Shown piece after piece: positions 35,466 to 47,092 of a stretch of 64,000 bases of DNA. The stretch covers positions 80,357,141-80,421,140 of the forward strand of contig NC_079487.1 of NCBI RefSeq assembly GCF_020520425.1, read 5' to 3'. Position 1 is the stretch's first letter. Each line of letters starts with the position of its first letter. The stretch comes from Spinacia oleracea (taxonomy: Eukaryota; Streptophyta; Magnoliopsida; Caryophyllales; Amaranthaceae). Made by a program: the position numbers and the translations under genes. A model generated the notes under the pieces. It was given only the letters and a program-made list of their open reading frames with translations, was not told the origin of the DNA and did not search any database.

Positions 35466-36416
35466 CTGAAAAACACTGCGAAACAACAAGGTATTAGATA
35501 TTCATATATAAATATAGCGGGGGAGGGGGTATATGCTTGCTGACGGGGGGTGGGTAATTTTGCAAAGGATCTGAAAGTAAAGCACCTTAAAAGGCTGAAC
35601 ATACGTCACATCAATGGACTAGAAGAAAACTCAATGGCTGACGGGGGGTGGAACGCTCAATTAGTGTGGAAAATCTTAGAAGAAAACTCAACTAAAAACA
35701 TCTTGGCTGCACATATGTAAGACATCAACGGACTAGAAGACCTCTGCAAGTTTGGCCTATATGTCACATCAATGGACTAGAAGACATCTGCAAACTTGGC
35801 CTACCACAAGACAACTAAATTCTTGGCATACCACAGTCATGGAAGACTAGCTGAAATTCATGGCAGACTAGCTGAGATGGTTGCCAAAAAAAAAAAAAAA
35901 CTATTCAGCTATAACAGTCTAACTGGAATTATTGGTAATTAAACATATATAATTAACATTTACTCCATAGATTAAGATTAGATTACAACTTCAGGAATTT
36001 GAAGTCGCTTGTGTGAGATTATCTGCTTAATGAATCTCATCACATAATATCCGCAGTCAATTTCAATGTAATTTCCTGGCAAGGTAATGGTTCAAATCCT
36101 AGATTACCTCATAAATTCATGTCCTTAGACTGATTTCAACAATTGCAAACTGAAAAGTGTTGGCACCATTCAATTAGAAAAAGAACAAGAACAAAATAAA
36201 GCACATTAGAATCAGATTCTCATTTTAGATACATCGACATAGAGTAGAGACAAAAGAAGATTTATTATCTTTACCTCCCTATTTAAGGGATTTGAGTTAA
36301 TGTTCTTACAGTCTAGTTATCTAGTTTCGCTTTAGATTGATGCACAGAAAAAATATTCAATACTGGCATATTGTTTATTGTTTATGTAACTAAGTATATC
36401 CAGGTTTACTTCTTAC

Positions 36417-36556
36417 CATAAAAGGGGACTGCAGTTTCTCCAAGCCTCCCCCTTCAACTGTCACATAGATGATCCCAGATCCTCGGTTCATTAAAAAGTC
36501 TATAGCTTCAGGTGTTATTCGCGAAGCTGCCACCATGAGAAAGCCATACTCTTAGA
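36417..36556 (-). pseudogene. Captured exon fragment resembling RIBA (3,4-dihydroxy-2-butanone 4-phosphate synthase domain)
   Basis: The minus strand reads FLMVAASRITPEAIDFLMNR, GSGIIYVTVEGGGLEKLQSP and FM, followed by GTAAGA as an intact splice donor (36416-36411). The pattern AAS-TPEA-F-GSGI-LEKL-P-M is that of RibB/RIBA enzymes of riboflavin synthesis. Only one exon's worth is present and the catalytic residues upstream (DDEDRE region) are missing. A retained donor means capture from genomic DNA. Confidence 0.62.
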
Positions 36557-37109
36557 CTATCCTATCAAATGAGAGGAAGATAAGACCATAGATATCAAAT
36601 TCCCCATTATAGTTTGATCTATTGATATAATCAAGTAAAAGACAAAATATATATATCATGCAATTCTTGAGTCGCGCTAATATAATCAAACCGCAATTAG
36701 CAATTACTACATGGATTAAGACAAGTAATGATTCAATAAAGAGTTTTTCTATCAAAGATATAGACTATAACTTTCTTAGAAATAGGTGGCATAGAGATTT
36801 CCAACCACTGGGGTTGGAGGTGATTCGAAAAGCATTTAGTACCCCAATTTGATTATCATTATCATAGGAATAAACTGCAGTTTGGTATTTTTTTACCGTT
36901 TTCACCATGTGAGACGGGTGCATATATTGTGAGAAGAATCAACTTACCAACTCTAGCAGTAATTACATCACAGTTGGGTGTGGATTGTGTTATTTGGTAC
37001 GCATTTACTCATGGTAATAAATTCATGATGCAACCATATTCACCTATATTCAATGATGTTGGATCTCTAACCAGTAACCCCCTTTAAAAGTAATCTTGAC
37101 ACCCATCAA

Positions 37110-37535
37110 GTGGAGGGTTTTCAAAAGATTGTGGTTGTTGAAAGCATGGATACAACAACTAGTAACATAACAATCGCTGCTATCTTTACAAAAGACATAC
37201 CATTTAGGGATATGGGTTTACCAACCACTTCAAATAGGATTCTTGTTGGTATTTATATGGGTTTGTTTTGTGTAACAATGATAGAGGAGTTGCAGCAAGA
37301 GAGACACCCAAAGAATAAGAGCTTAAAGGAGAAGAGATCAACAAGAGACCATGAGTATACCTCAACACCAGTAAGGCATCCAAAGTTCAGGAGATCTCTG
37401 AACTCTCCGACTAAAAGACGTATGAGCACTACAACTTCTTTATCTGTGAAAAGGAGGAAAAATGCAAAGCTCAAAGTTGCAAAATATTTTGCTAATGAAC
37501 ACACTGAGAATGACAAGGCATACACTGACAATTAA
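37110..37535 (+). other. Unidentified 141-codon frame in the CACTA element
   Basis: The frame starts MEGFQKIVVVESMDTTTSN and has a basic C-terminal half with KRRMSTTTSLSVKRRKNAKL. I recognise no domain. It may be a captured exon or chance opening; the basic patches resemble nuclear localisation signals. Confidence 0.3.
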
Positions 37536-37669
37536 TTAGCTCTTTGATATTTATTCCATAGAATCGCATTCAAGTGCTATGGGACATATAAACCTGGTTC
37601 TTCAGAGAGTATTTCTTTTTGGAGATTTTGCAATGACTTAGATAAGCAGGATTATAAATATTCATGTAA

Positions 37670-37925
37670 ATATACGTTAAACCTTAACATGTTTACTGGC
37701 CATGGTGATACTGTGACTCTTGGTGATTTTACCCCTGATGGTAATCTGATCCATCCAATCAAGGATTCAAGGTCTTTTTCTTGGGTTAAATTTTCTAAGA
37801 GGAATAATTGTGTGATGTTTTGTATATTTGTGTTCTGAAGGAAGATCAATATGCACGGGTTCAGATGATGCTTCGTTGAGGATATGGAATCCAAAAAGCG
37901 GAAACATGATAATAACCCTAACATC
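37670..37925 (+). pseudogene. Captured WD40 fragment resembling AAMP, with its intron
   Basis: The first exon piece gives LNMFTGHGDTVTLGDFTPDG. A short intron (37741 GTAATCTG to about 37840 TTCTGAAG) follows, then RSICTGSDDASLRIWNPKSG. Joined, this is the conserved WD40 repeat of AAMP-type proteins (GHG-V-GDFTPDGK-ICTGSDDA-LRIWNPKSG). The intron with GT-AG ends shows DNA-level capture. The frame ends shortly after, so it is not a functional protein. Confidence 0.72.
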
Positions 37926-38189
37926 ACTACTACAGAAATCTGTATACTTAACGAACCAAATAATGAAATCACGTAATACTCACAACCTACATATACAAAT
38001 TCAGATGACCAAAACCCCAAAACCCTAAAACCCGTAAGTAAACCAATTGTAATTGAATTCAAACCCTCTTTCCCACAAAACCAATTCAAGAAAATTAATT
38101 AACTATAATAGCACACATAAAACACAAAATTAAGAAAAATCCCAAACATAAATCAGAAAATTTTCTTAAAGTTATACCTTCAAATTCGA

Positions 38190-38325
38190 TTATTCACTTT
38201 CGCCGTGAGAAGGGAAGCTCGCCTCCGTGAGAAGGGAAATCGCCGCCGTGGGTTTCGCAGTGAGAAGGGAAGCACGCCTCCGTGAGAAGGGAAATCGCCG
38301 CCGTGGGTTTCGCCGTGAAAAGGGA
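38190..38325 (+). repeat. Short GC-rich tandem repeat
   Basis: Units of CGCCGTGAGAAGGGAAGC and CGCCTCCGTGAGAAGGGAAA recur about five times inside the CACTA element, close to its 3' half. The open frames across it are repeat artefacts. Confidence 0.6.
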
Positions 38326-38534
38326 AGTCTTGACAATGAAAGTTTTGCAGAGCAAAGAGAAGTGTGGGAAGGGGAAACTCAAGGCGGTTCTTTGCTGATA
38401 GCGTGTGTTTTTTATTTTATTTTTTTCGTATATTATTTGATGATATTTATGTAATATAACAACGCTTCTACCATAAGCGCTATAGTATGTAGGTAAATAT
38501 GACAGCGTTTCTATCTCTAGCGCTATAGTATGTA

Positions 38535-39498
38535 CTCCCTCCGTGCCTTAATACTCGCACGCTTTCCTTTTCGGGTCGTCCCTTAATATTTGCATCACTT
38601 CTATAAATAGAAATCTTTACCAATCTAATATATATATATATAAAGGAGGCATATTTGCTGAAATATTAGAGCGCCACCTAGGATTACTAATGGTTTCGGC
38701 CAATGAAAAATAAGATTTCTAATTTATTTTTGAATTAAAAAAATCGATTGCCACGTAGATAATTAGGTGCCACGTAGATAGTTTAATTAATTAATTGTTA
38801 ATATATACAACTCCATCGAAAATCAAACACTCTAACAATAAAAAAAATAAATCTAAAAGAAAATTCATCCAAAATCAAACACTAATCCAAAATAAAATAA
38901 ATAAAATTCAATTTAAAATCAAAATTAATCCAATATTAGAGTGCCACGTAGGAAATATAATGATTTACGCCAATGAAAAATAAGAATTCAAAATTAATTT
39001 TGAATTAAAGTTCGAGTGCCACATAGATAAATAATTAATTGTCACGTAGAAATTTTTATCAATTAATTATTCATATTACGTATATACAACTTCATCCAAT
39101 AACAAACACTCTCATAATAAAAAAAAAAAATCTAAAATGAAATTCAATACAAAATAAAAAAACTAATCTAATCTAATACAAAGAATATAAAATTGGTATT
39201 TACGTGAGACTTTTATTTAAACATACGGAGTTAAAATTCGTGCATCGCACGGGTTAAAATCTAGTATTATATTATTTCTCACACTTACCTACTACCCACC
39301 TACACCTCTACTCCCTATAAAAAAATAATTTAAAAATCCACACCCCCACTCACCACTCCCCACCCTTACACATTTTCCACTAACTATATTAAAAAAATAC
39401 CCCACTATCAACTAACACCCATTAAATTAATAAGTCAATTCAAATGTCTTAAACTCCGCACCGGTCAAACCGGTGCGAGTATTAAGGGACGGAGGGAG
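38535..39498. mobile_element. Stowaway-type (Tc1/mariner) element in the CACTA element
   Basis: Ends are CTCCCTCCGTGCC and GGGACGGAGGGAG with TA on both sides (38533-38534, 39499-39500). After removing the Helitron at 38624-39264 it is about 320 bp, the usual MITE size. No transposase is present. Confidence 0.88.
38624..39264 (+). mobile_element. Short Helitron nested in the Stowaway-type element
   Basis: Begins TCTAATATATATATATATAA and ends with the hairpin CGTGCATCGCACG, then GGTTAAAAT and CTAG. It sits between A and T. At 641 bp it is non-autonomous, and two similar inner segments (GCCACCTAGGATTACTAATG, GCCACGTAGGAAATATAATG) suggest internal duplication. Confidence 0.8.
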
Positions 39499-39663
39499 TA
39501 TATTTATGACAACGTTTCTATCTCAGGCGCTATAGTATGTATATTTATGACAGCGCTCACATTTTAAGCGCTATGATATGCTATATTTGATATCTTTAAC
39601 AGCAGTAGGGCGAAAAACGATGTTAAATGAACGCTATTAAAGGACATTTCTGTAGTAGTGTTA

Positions 39664-40520
39664 ATCTTTTAATCTAATCCTAATCGCTTAAGGATTCGAT
39701 TCATGCACAAACTCCAATACGCACACGAGCACGGCCCACAAGCGAGCAGGCCACGCCCGCGCGCGCGAGAAGCCCGCAGCAAGCACGCAACCTCGCAGCC
39801 CGCGTTGCTCACAGCCCGCGTTGCTCGCAGCCTAAGGGCGCGCTGGGCCTGGCCTTGCGTTGGGCCTTGCGTGCCTTTGGCTTGCCATCTTGCTCGTGCC
39901 TTGCGCGCTGGGCTTGCTCGTGGGCCTGGCTTCATGCTGGGCCTTCATCTAGCAAGCTCGTCCGATGCTTATTTCATACGACGCGCTTCCGATTAATTTT
40001 CCGATTCCGGAATTCATTTCCGATTCGAACAATATTTAATATTTCCGATTCCGGAATCAATTTCCGTTTCGAACAAATATTTAATATTTCCGATTCCGGA
40101 ATTATTTTCCTATTCCGATAATATTTCCGATTCTGACAATATTTCCGTTTCCGGCAATATTTCCGATTCCGGCAATATTTCCATTTCCGATAATATTTTC
40201 CGATACGTACCATGTTTTTGTTTCCGGCAACATCTACGACTTGGATAATATTTATATTTCCGATACGATCCATATTTCCGTTTCCGGCAATATCATCGTG
40301 TCCGGAGCTTCCATAATTTGCCTTTTGACGATTTCAGCTCCCACTGGAACCGAGATCCGTCGATTCCGAATATCCATAGATGGAGTATTTAATTCACTTA
40401 AATACTTGATTCGTTCACGTACTATTTGTGTGACCCTACGAGTTCAGTCAAGAGTAAGTTGTGGATTAATATTATTAATTCCACTTGAACTGAATCGGCC
40501 TCTAGCTAGGTATACAGTTC
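39664..40520 (+). repeat. Copia-type LTR, third piece
   Basis: It resumes after the CACTA element. It holds a GC-rich stretch (39720-39960) and an array of TTTCCGATTCCGG / TTTCCGTTTCCGGC units (39990-40310). It stops at CTAGGTATACAGTTC where copy C starts; the expected remainder of the LTR was not found to the right. Confidence 0.6.
39990..40310 (+). repeat. Degenerate short tandem repeat TTTCCGATTCCGG-AATA
   Basis: About 14 imperfect units alternate TTTCCGATTCCGGAA and CAATATTTCCG. The open frames over it are artefacts. Such arrays are typical of this LTR as I remember it. Confidence 0.7.
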
Positions 40521-42010
40521 TGTAGACACCTACTTTTGTCCCCATTCCCGAAAGGGAAGGTTCGATGATGAAAACGTAAATCTCCACTTGACAACACATC
40601 TCCTATAAAATAACGAATCTCATTACCCCTTTTCATTCCACTCGAAACCTGCTATTTATAGAAACCTGTTATTTATGGAAACCTGCTAAAAATAGTAACT
40701 GCCGTAATGGGTAGTTGTTAAAAGTGGCAAGTCATAAAAGATAGAAACATGTCAGAATTAGGTGTTGCACTCCAACATAAATCCTAAATGAGATAGAAAT
40801 TGCGAGAGAATCCTATTCCTAATATGATTCGGAAGTAAGAGTCACGTATTAATTAAAATCCTAACGAGCCTAGAGTTCGTAACGGGCCCAGACGCATCTC
40901 GTCACAAGGTTAATACGCACAAAAAGACTCAATTAAATCTCAAATACTCCGGATTCTAGGAATCCGAATCTGACTAAGAAAAACAGCCCAGATCCTATTT
41001 TCAACGCCTGGCTCTGGGCGCTGAAAATACATGGTACGTGTTTTTTCCTAATTCCTCGTGGATTAGAGTTCTGCAATTCTATCTTTCCACGAACTCTTTT
41101 CTATAAATAGGGCCTTAAGTTCGACGTGAAAAGGACACAACACACAATTATATTCTGAGTATTGACTCTAAACCCCTAAGCCTAAGCCTCACGCTGCAAA
41201 ACTGATCACACGTTCTGTCGCAATCGATCCATAAATCGAACAGAACGTATCCCGTCCCATAATTTGAGATTCGTTAAATAAAAGGAGAAACAGCAAAGTC
41301 AAAGTGGTTAGTTTTCTGAGAACCGTGACGCACCTCTCAAGGGTGCGTCGTAATGTGTCCCTTTTCCATGGTTTAATTGCTTTTTCCTCGCCCTTTTATG
41401 AACTGTTAAACTAACTAAATCTGATTGTTCGATCACGCCTAATAAATATGATATTTTTGAGAAATTGGATTATCATGTTAGGTCCCTTAAAACAATCTAA
41501 ATCAGATAATCGCGCTCGATCTAGTACTATGTGTTGCATATTGTTAAAATCAACTCAGATTAGTTTAATAGTTAACGCATGTCCCTTCAATTATTTATGC
41601 TGAGCTAGTAAGGATATCATGCCTCTGGAGTTATCGAAGAGCGAGTACTCCTCTCGGTAGTTACAGTCCCCCGAACCCTCAATCTCTACCCTGCGGTTGT
41701 ACGTTGAGCGATCCCCACCACCAGGGATCACAAGGGAACCTACGGCCGTCGTGGTCAAACATAATTGCACTCCCTTTATGCCACGATAACCGGGTTTTGT
41801 CAGTTTTTCTCATTGTCGTTAAAAACTGAATGGCGACTCCTATATTACTAGTCAATTGGGTGTAAACTCACAGGAAATCCAATTACACTTGATTTGACAA
41901 AAAGAAGCGTCACACCCACGAGGGACGAGGTCACGCAATAGCCTCGTGCTTTTTCGACCCCCTCACAGTGGCGACGCCACTGGGGATAGTGAAGGAAATA
42001 CTCGTGCTTT
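40521..42010 (+). mobile_element. Copy C of the non-autonomous LTR element: 5' LTR, primer site and a short leader
   Basis: The LTR is 40521-41967, with TATAAATAG at 41102 and a single palindrome unit at 41001-41031. The primer site follows one base later (41969-41986, TGGCGACGCCACTGGGGA, with two changes from copy B). Similarity to copy B's leader ends near 42010 at GAAATACTCGTGCTT, so the interior and 3' LTR are missing. Sense is plus. Confidence 0.82.
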
Positions 42011-42203
42011 GGTTTTGGGCCTTAATGATTCCAGTTTGTTACATGATCATTAAATATTTAATATGTTTTGAAAGTTAGTTATTTCCGCTGCGTAATTCGG
42101 GTAAATAGCCTTAGCCGTTATCACGGTGGCGGTAATATCTTGGTAATTCTTTTATATTAGTCGAAAAAAGGGAATTATAAATATAAGGAATTATCAGGGT
42201 GTT
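42011..42203 (-). repeat. LTR-start fragment, same family as 20757-20950
   Basis: Minus strand begins TGTAACACCCTGATAATTCC. It abuts copy C on the left. Confidence 0.5.
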
Positions 42204-44053
42204 ACAAGCGAGGTGTGCACAAGACACGAAAAATCCTTAGTTCAATTCACATAGACTTCCCAAACATACCCTACTGACGGGGTAGAATAAATAGTGCAAT
42301 GAGGCACGAATACTTGGCTCAAAATATGCTAGACATTACGTATGATAGCATAATAATAATCTCTTGCATGTGAAACAACCATACATGCAAAATAATACTT
42401 GAACAACATGCTTTACACTAAATTTAACGATAATAAATAATCACAACATGTTTGTTCACATAGAATTCACAATTCAATAATAATCCATAACATGTTTGTT
42501 CACAACATCAAACGTGAATCCAATAATAATCAAAGTCACATTATTCACAAAAATAAAGTATCACAAAAGTCCTCATCTAAACGGTGGTCACCCTAGGCAT
42601 GTACGTACCTTGAATATCTAAGTACGGGGGCCACTTTGCGAATCACGACTCAAGATTAGAAATCACCTCCTATCATTAAAATAATGAAAACCAATTATTA
42701 TTCATGCTCACTAAATTTCCAGCAACTTTTATAAATTCTAAAACCTTTGAATTAGTTGGAAATTAATTGTCCATTAGTAAAATAATAGTCTCAATTGAAA
42801 AACCAAATTCCTAGTATGAAAACATTAATTTTCGCCTTTAAAATCATCTAAATCGACTCTTTTAAGCCTTGAAATAATTCTAAAAATTATATTTGATTTC
42901 CATAATTGAAATTGACATTAAATTATGTAAATCAATCAACCATTAAGTTGGGATTAAAACCCTTACCCTAATTTGTCATAAAAATCACTTTAAGCCTTTA
43001 AAAATTGACACTTAATTAAATAAACAAATCTGAAAATTGTATCACTTCAATATAAAATACTCCTCATCATTCCAATCATACAAATCATCAAAATTCGGTG
43101 TTCATAACCGATCCCAGCAGTTTAATTAATCAAAATCCATAATAATAATAATTTAATTTAAAATACGGAATTGAAATAAAATAGGCAAGGAAGAAGATAA
43201 TTATACTAAACCGGCCTATACCACGGTACAACCACGAATTGAATGTGATTGAGCACAAAAGGATCAAAATATACGGAGTATACACACGACAAACACACAA
43301 CTTGTGTGTGCATGTGTGGTGTGCGACGGGACAGCAAGGGAAGCAGCAAGGCTCACGGCTGGGCGTCGAGCAAGAGAGGGCACGAGAGTGTCGGCTGGCG
43401 TCGAGGGAAACAAAGCAAGGCAGCAACAACAACACTCGCAAGGGTGCGGTGTTGTGCGGGTGTATTGCGTCGAGAGAGGGAGTGAGAGATGAGTGGTGAT
43501 GTGCGGTGATGCACGAGCACGAGCGGCAACAAGGGGCAAGGGCAGCGAGTGCACGAGGCAGCGACGAGGCACGAAGTGCTCGGCTGGTGCGTGAGGCAAA
43601 GAGAGGGACGAGAGAAAGGAGAAGAGTCGGGTGTGTGATTCAAGAAAGAGGAGAGAGAAACTTTATGAGGGAGTGGGGATCAACTTAATGAAGTGGGTTA
43701 TTTATAGGCTTCCCCAATCCCTAATGGGCTAGGCTTAGGAAATTTATATTGGGCTTTGTAAATAGATGGTTGGGTTTGAATTAAAAATTGAGATTAGAAA
43801 TCTTAGTTGGGCTCAACTAATGGAATGAGTTGGGTTTAAAGTTAATTCAAGCCATTTAAGAATTGAACCCAATAAATTTCCAACTTCAAATAATAAATTC
43901 CTTTTGTAAATAATTAAAATAAACAAAATTTTAATTAATGAAAAATGCATTTAAATAATATTTAAATGCGATTTAAATTCTGAAAAATCATAAAAAGGCT
44001 TTATAAATATAATAAAATATATTAATAAATACAGAAAAATACGAGGTATTACA
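42204..44053 (-). repeat. Isolated LTR of the chromovirus family
   Basis: Positions 42583-44053 match 8103-8285 plus 10605-11855. On the minus strand it starts TGTAATACCTCGTATTTTTC with a CCTATAAATAACCC promoter at about 43700-43713. No polypurine tract lies to the right, so it is a solo or 5' LTR. Repeats of AACATGTTTGTTCACA at 42440-42510 lie in its distal part. It preserves the empty sites of copy A and of the Helitron at 8286-10604. Plus-strand frames at 43239-43688 are antisense to it. Confidence 0.68.
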
Positions 44054-44079
44054 CTTACTATTTACGCTCGTACGTCGCA

Positions 44080-44244
44080 CCATGGACGGAGCTTAAAGTT
44101 CATAAGTCTACGCCATGGTACGAGCTTAAACTGTATAAGTCTATACCATGGTCGAAGCTAAAAATTCATAAGTCTGTGCCATGGTGTAAGATTAAATTTC
44201 ATAAGTGTGTACCATGGTGCAAGCTAAAAAGGCATAAGTCTCTG
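44080..44244 (+). repeat. 33-bp minisatellite, five copies
   Basis: Units begin CCATGG and read through CTTAAA..CATAAGTCT, each 33 bp, with divergence between units. A period divisible by three keeps a frame open (VPWCK-type 11-residue unit at 44176-44250), but no flanking gene supports coding. Confidence 0.85.
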
Positions 44245-44405
44245 AAATTTTTTCGGACAAAAAAAAAAACCCCTTGTGAATTTGACGTTCTACCGGTAGA
44301 CTCTGCCCATTTTGAACTTATAAAAAGTACTATATATTACTTAACTTATTTTATATCTAGATTTAGGCTCTGTTTGGCAAACACTTTCAGTCATCTTAAA
44401 TAATT

Positions 44406-45506
44406 GGAAAATTTGTCAGAAAGGACCTTTTAAAACACAAAAATTGTGAGAAAGGACCTTTTTAAAAAAAAGTTGTGAAAGAAGGCCCAATTGAGATTTT
44501 TTGTTGTGAATCAGGTCCAAACGTGATTTTCCGGTAGTCAACCACTACTTTCCGGCGTTGACTGGCGCGTGACAAGCACGTGTTTGACTTTTTAACAATT
44601 TTTTTTTAAAAAAAAAAATCTTACCTCCAAATTTATCCCCCACCCCCAACAACTTATTAAACTTTAAAAAAAAAAAAAAATCGGCTCTCTCTCTCTCTTG
44701 CTGAAGACCTGCTCTGCCTCTTCCCCCATTTTCTTCTTCCTTCCAAGCTCGAATTTCTGCTCCTCAATTGAAATTAATCAAATTCACGCAACCCAATTGT
44801 TATTCGGCCCTTTTCGTACGATGTAATACTAAAAACCCCAATTTTTTGGCTCTCATTTCTCCAATTTTTGGAATCTTGAAATTAGGGTTTTCGGGGAGGT
44901 TCCACGGTCGTGGTTCTGGCGGAGGCGGAGGGGGAAAATCGAAATTTCTTAAATAAGTGGTGTGGATTTTGTCGACTTAAATTCAGAGCGAAGATCGAAC
45001 ATGAGCTTTTCTCTAATTACCTCAATTTGGTTATCCACCTCGCCGCGGCGGATCGATGGCAGCGGTGGGGATCGAAACAACGCGTTGCGACGTTTGCGGT
45101 CGGCGGCGACGGAATCGAAAACAGCATCATTAGAGGAAGAAGGATTGTTGTTGTTGGAGAGTTTGGCACAACGAAGGAGGAATAGGAAGCTGTAGAGTAG
45201 CGCAGGAAAGAGAAAATCGAGTTTGTTTGTTTTTTGTTTTTTTTTTTGTTGTTTCTGGGTAGTTAGGGTAGTAAAGGGTGGGGGGATAAATTTGGAGGGA
45301 AGATTAAAAAAAATTGTTAAAAAGTCAAACACGTGCTTGTCACGCGCCAGTCAACGCCGGAAAGTAGTGGTTGACTACCGGAAAATCACGTTTGGTCCTG
45401 ATTCACAACAAAAAATCTCAATTGGGCCTTCTTTCACAACTTTTTTTTTAAAAGGTCCTTTCTCACAATTTTTGTGTTTTAAAAGGTCCTTTATGACAAA
45501 TTTTCC
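44406..45506. mobile_element. Mutator-like element with long terminal repeats and captured-gene-like interior (Pack-MULE)
   Basis: About 210-bp inverted repeats begin GGAAAATTTGTCAGAAAGGA at the left and end GACAAATTTTCC at the right, with a perfect 9-bp duplication TAAATAATT (44397-44405 and 45507-45515). The interior (44680-45190) is gene-like: a CT-rich leader, then ATTAGGGTTTTCGGGGAGG, then a GC-richer open stretch with RGSGGGGGGKSK (plus) and LRRLRSAATESKTASLEEEG (plus, 44962-45195). I do not recognise the donor gene. The GC contrast with the flanks suggests acquired host DNA. Confidence 0.75.
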
Positions 45507-46731
45507 TAAATAATTAGATGCTACTAGTATAAGTCACCTTAAATGATTAGGAGCGTTTGGTAGGGAGCTGAAACAGAATTTAAGGTGAGTTAAGAGACTG
45601 AAATCAAGATGTTATTCAAAGTAACTTCTGTAGATCAGGTGCTGAATTATTATTTTTCCTTCAAACCAAAACCCAGAAAAATTGATTAATCAAATTAAAA
45701 AAAAAATCACAGAATCAATATTAGGAGCTTATATTACATCAAAACTTGCAAATTTGATATTGCCAAAATCCTAGAATTTAATCCAAGTAGAATTTTACTT
45801 AAGTAATGAATTTCGAATCCACCAAGTGTTTTTTTTTTTCAGAAATATACTAGAAGAAGACAATAAGAAAATAGAAGGATAGAGAAGATAGGTTGCAAGT
45901 ACAAGGTGGAGGATTTCATCCCGTTGAGGAGCAGGTGAGAAATAGGGAAGATAAAGTTCTTAGGGTTGGACTATTGGCTTTTATTTGTTTTACATGAAAG
46001 GTTGGGCTTTATGTGGAAGATATGACCTTGGTTTTTTGTGTTCAAATTATGGAATACTCGTATAAACATTTTTAGTTACAAATAAATAAATAAAATTAAG
46101 AGTTAATTGAGATTGTATTTTATTTGTAACTATTCACGACAAACCAATATTTAGATGTGGTATGCCGGTATTATATAGAAAATTAATTAAACAATTACTT
46201 ACAATTTCAGAAAAATTACTTTTAATAATCCAACATTTAAGCCATTTGCCAAAATTAATCCAAACTTTTGATTATTTTTTATTAATCCAAGCTTTATACC
46301 CCTTTAACTTTTATTGATCCAAAAAACTGGGAACCGCCTAAACCGGTCAAAAACTTTCATTGACCTTTGGTTATTTGGTTTCCCTCCCAAAAACGTCTTC
46401 TTCATTACTCCTCTCACCCACCATATTCAATATGTCTCTGCTACACTGTCATTTTCTCCCCCCACCATAACTGCTTTCATCATCTTCAACAAATGCAGCT
46501 GAAACCCCACTATAAACCCGAGTATACCTTTCGATTGGAAGGTCTTAACAATGGCGTCCATGGTATTCGCATAAATTTGGCTCGCCCCTTTTGTCTGAAG
46601 CTTTGTCTTGATGGTTTCGAGCGGGTAAAGGTAGTTGTAGGTGAAAGCGCCTGCAGATCTTAACTATGGACCCACTAATTCCGGCTTCTAGATTTCACCC
46701 TCAACTGCTAATCACCGACACCTAAACGACA

Positions 46732-47036
46732 ATGAAAGAAGCGATGACGCCACCTCCATGGGAGCACCTCAAAGATCCCACCTTCATCAAAGTCACAGTT
46801 TTCTCTTTCCTGTGCATCTCTCTCTCTTCTTCCTCTTCTCTTCCTTCTCTCCCTCCCCTTTTCCTCTCAATGCTACCACTCCGCCACCACCATTACCGCC
46901 GTTTCCGGTGCTTGAGAGGACGGGGATAGTTAACGATAATGGCGTTGTGGTTGAAAATTTCAATATCGGCGATTTCGACCAGAAATCCTCCGACGAAATG
47001 CTCGCTAATATATCTCACCCGGAAATACGAGGATAG
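46732..47036 (+). pseudogene. Possible captured first-exon fragment of a PMT-type (QUA2-like) methyltransferase
   Basis: One frame gives WEHLKDPTFIKVTVFSFLCI, resembling the cytosolic tail and signal anchor of plant PMT proteins. Another frame gives a Pro run and then VLERTGIVNDNGVVVENFNI and GDFDQ, like the GIVDENGVM-DFEVG block after the Pro-rich stem. A frame change separates them. PMT proteins are Golgi enzymes linked to pectin methylation. The match is short, so the call is tentative. Confidence 0.35.
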
Positions 47037-47053
47037 ATAATGGGGGAGAAATA

Positions 47054-47055
<2 letters not shown>

Positions 47056-47090
<35 letters not shown>

Positions 47091-47092
47091 GG
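47056..47092. repeat. (GTT)n microsatellite
   Basis: About twelve GTT units. It gives the poly-Asn frame on the minus strand and the poly-Leu frame on the plus strand, neither supported as a gene. Confidence 0.95.

Larger units (their letters stand above)
34845..39660. mobile_element. Non-autonomous CACTA element carrying host gene fragments (Pack-CACTA)
   Basis: The terminal repeats are CACTACTACAGAAATTCTAT and the complement of ACATTTCTGTAGTAGTG, flanked by TTA on both sides (34842-34844, 39661-39663). Subterminal repeats of AACAGCGCTTG and AAGCGCTATAG type lie in both ends, where the transposase would bind. The inside holds fragments resembling RIBA and AAMP coding sequence, a possible terminal exon, an unidentified 141-codon frame, and a Stowaway-type element with a Helitron inside. 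No intact transposase is visible in 4816 bp. Confidence 0.88.

Noticed and set aside
39669..39996. Ala/Arg-rich frames on both strands
   Set aside because: Caused by a local GC-rich stretch of the copia LTR.
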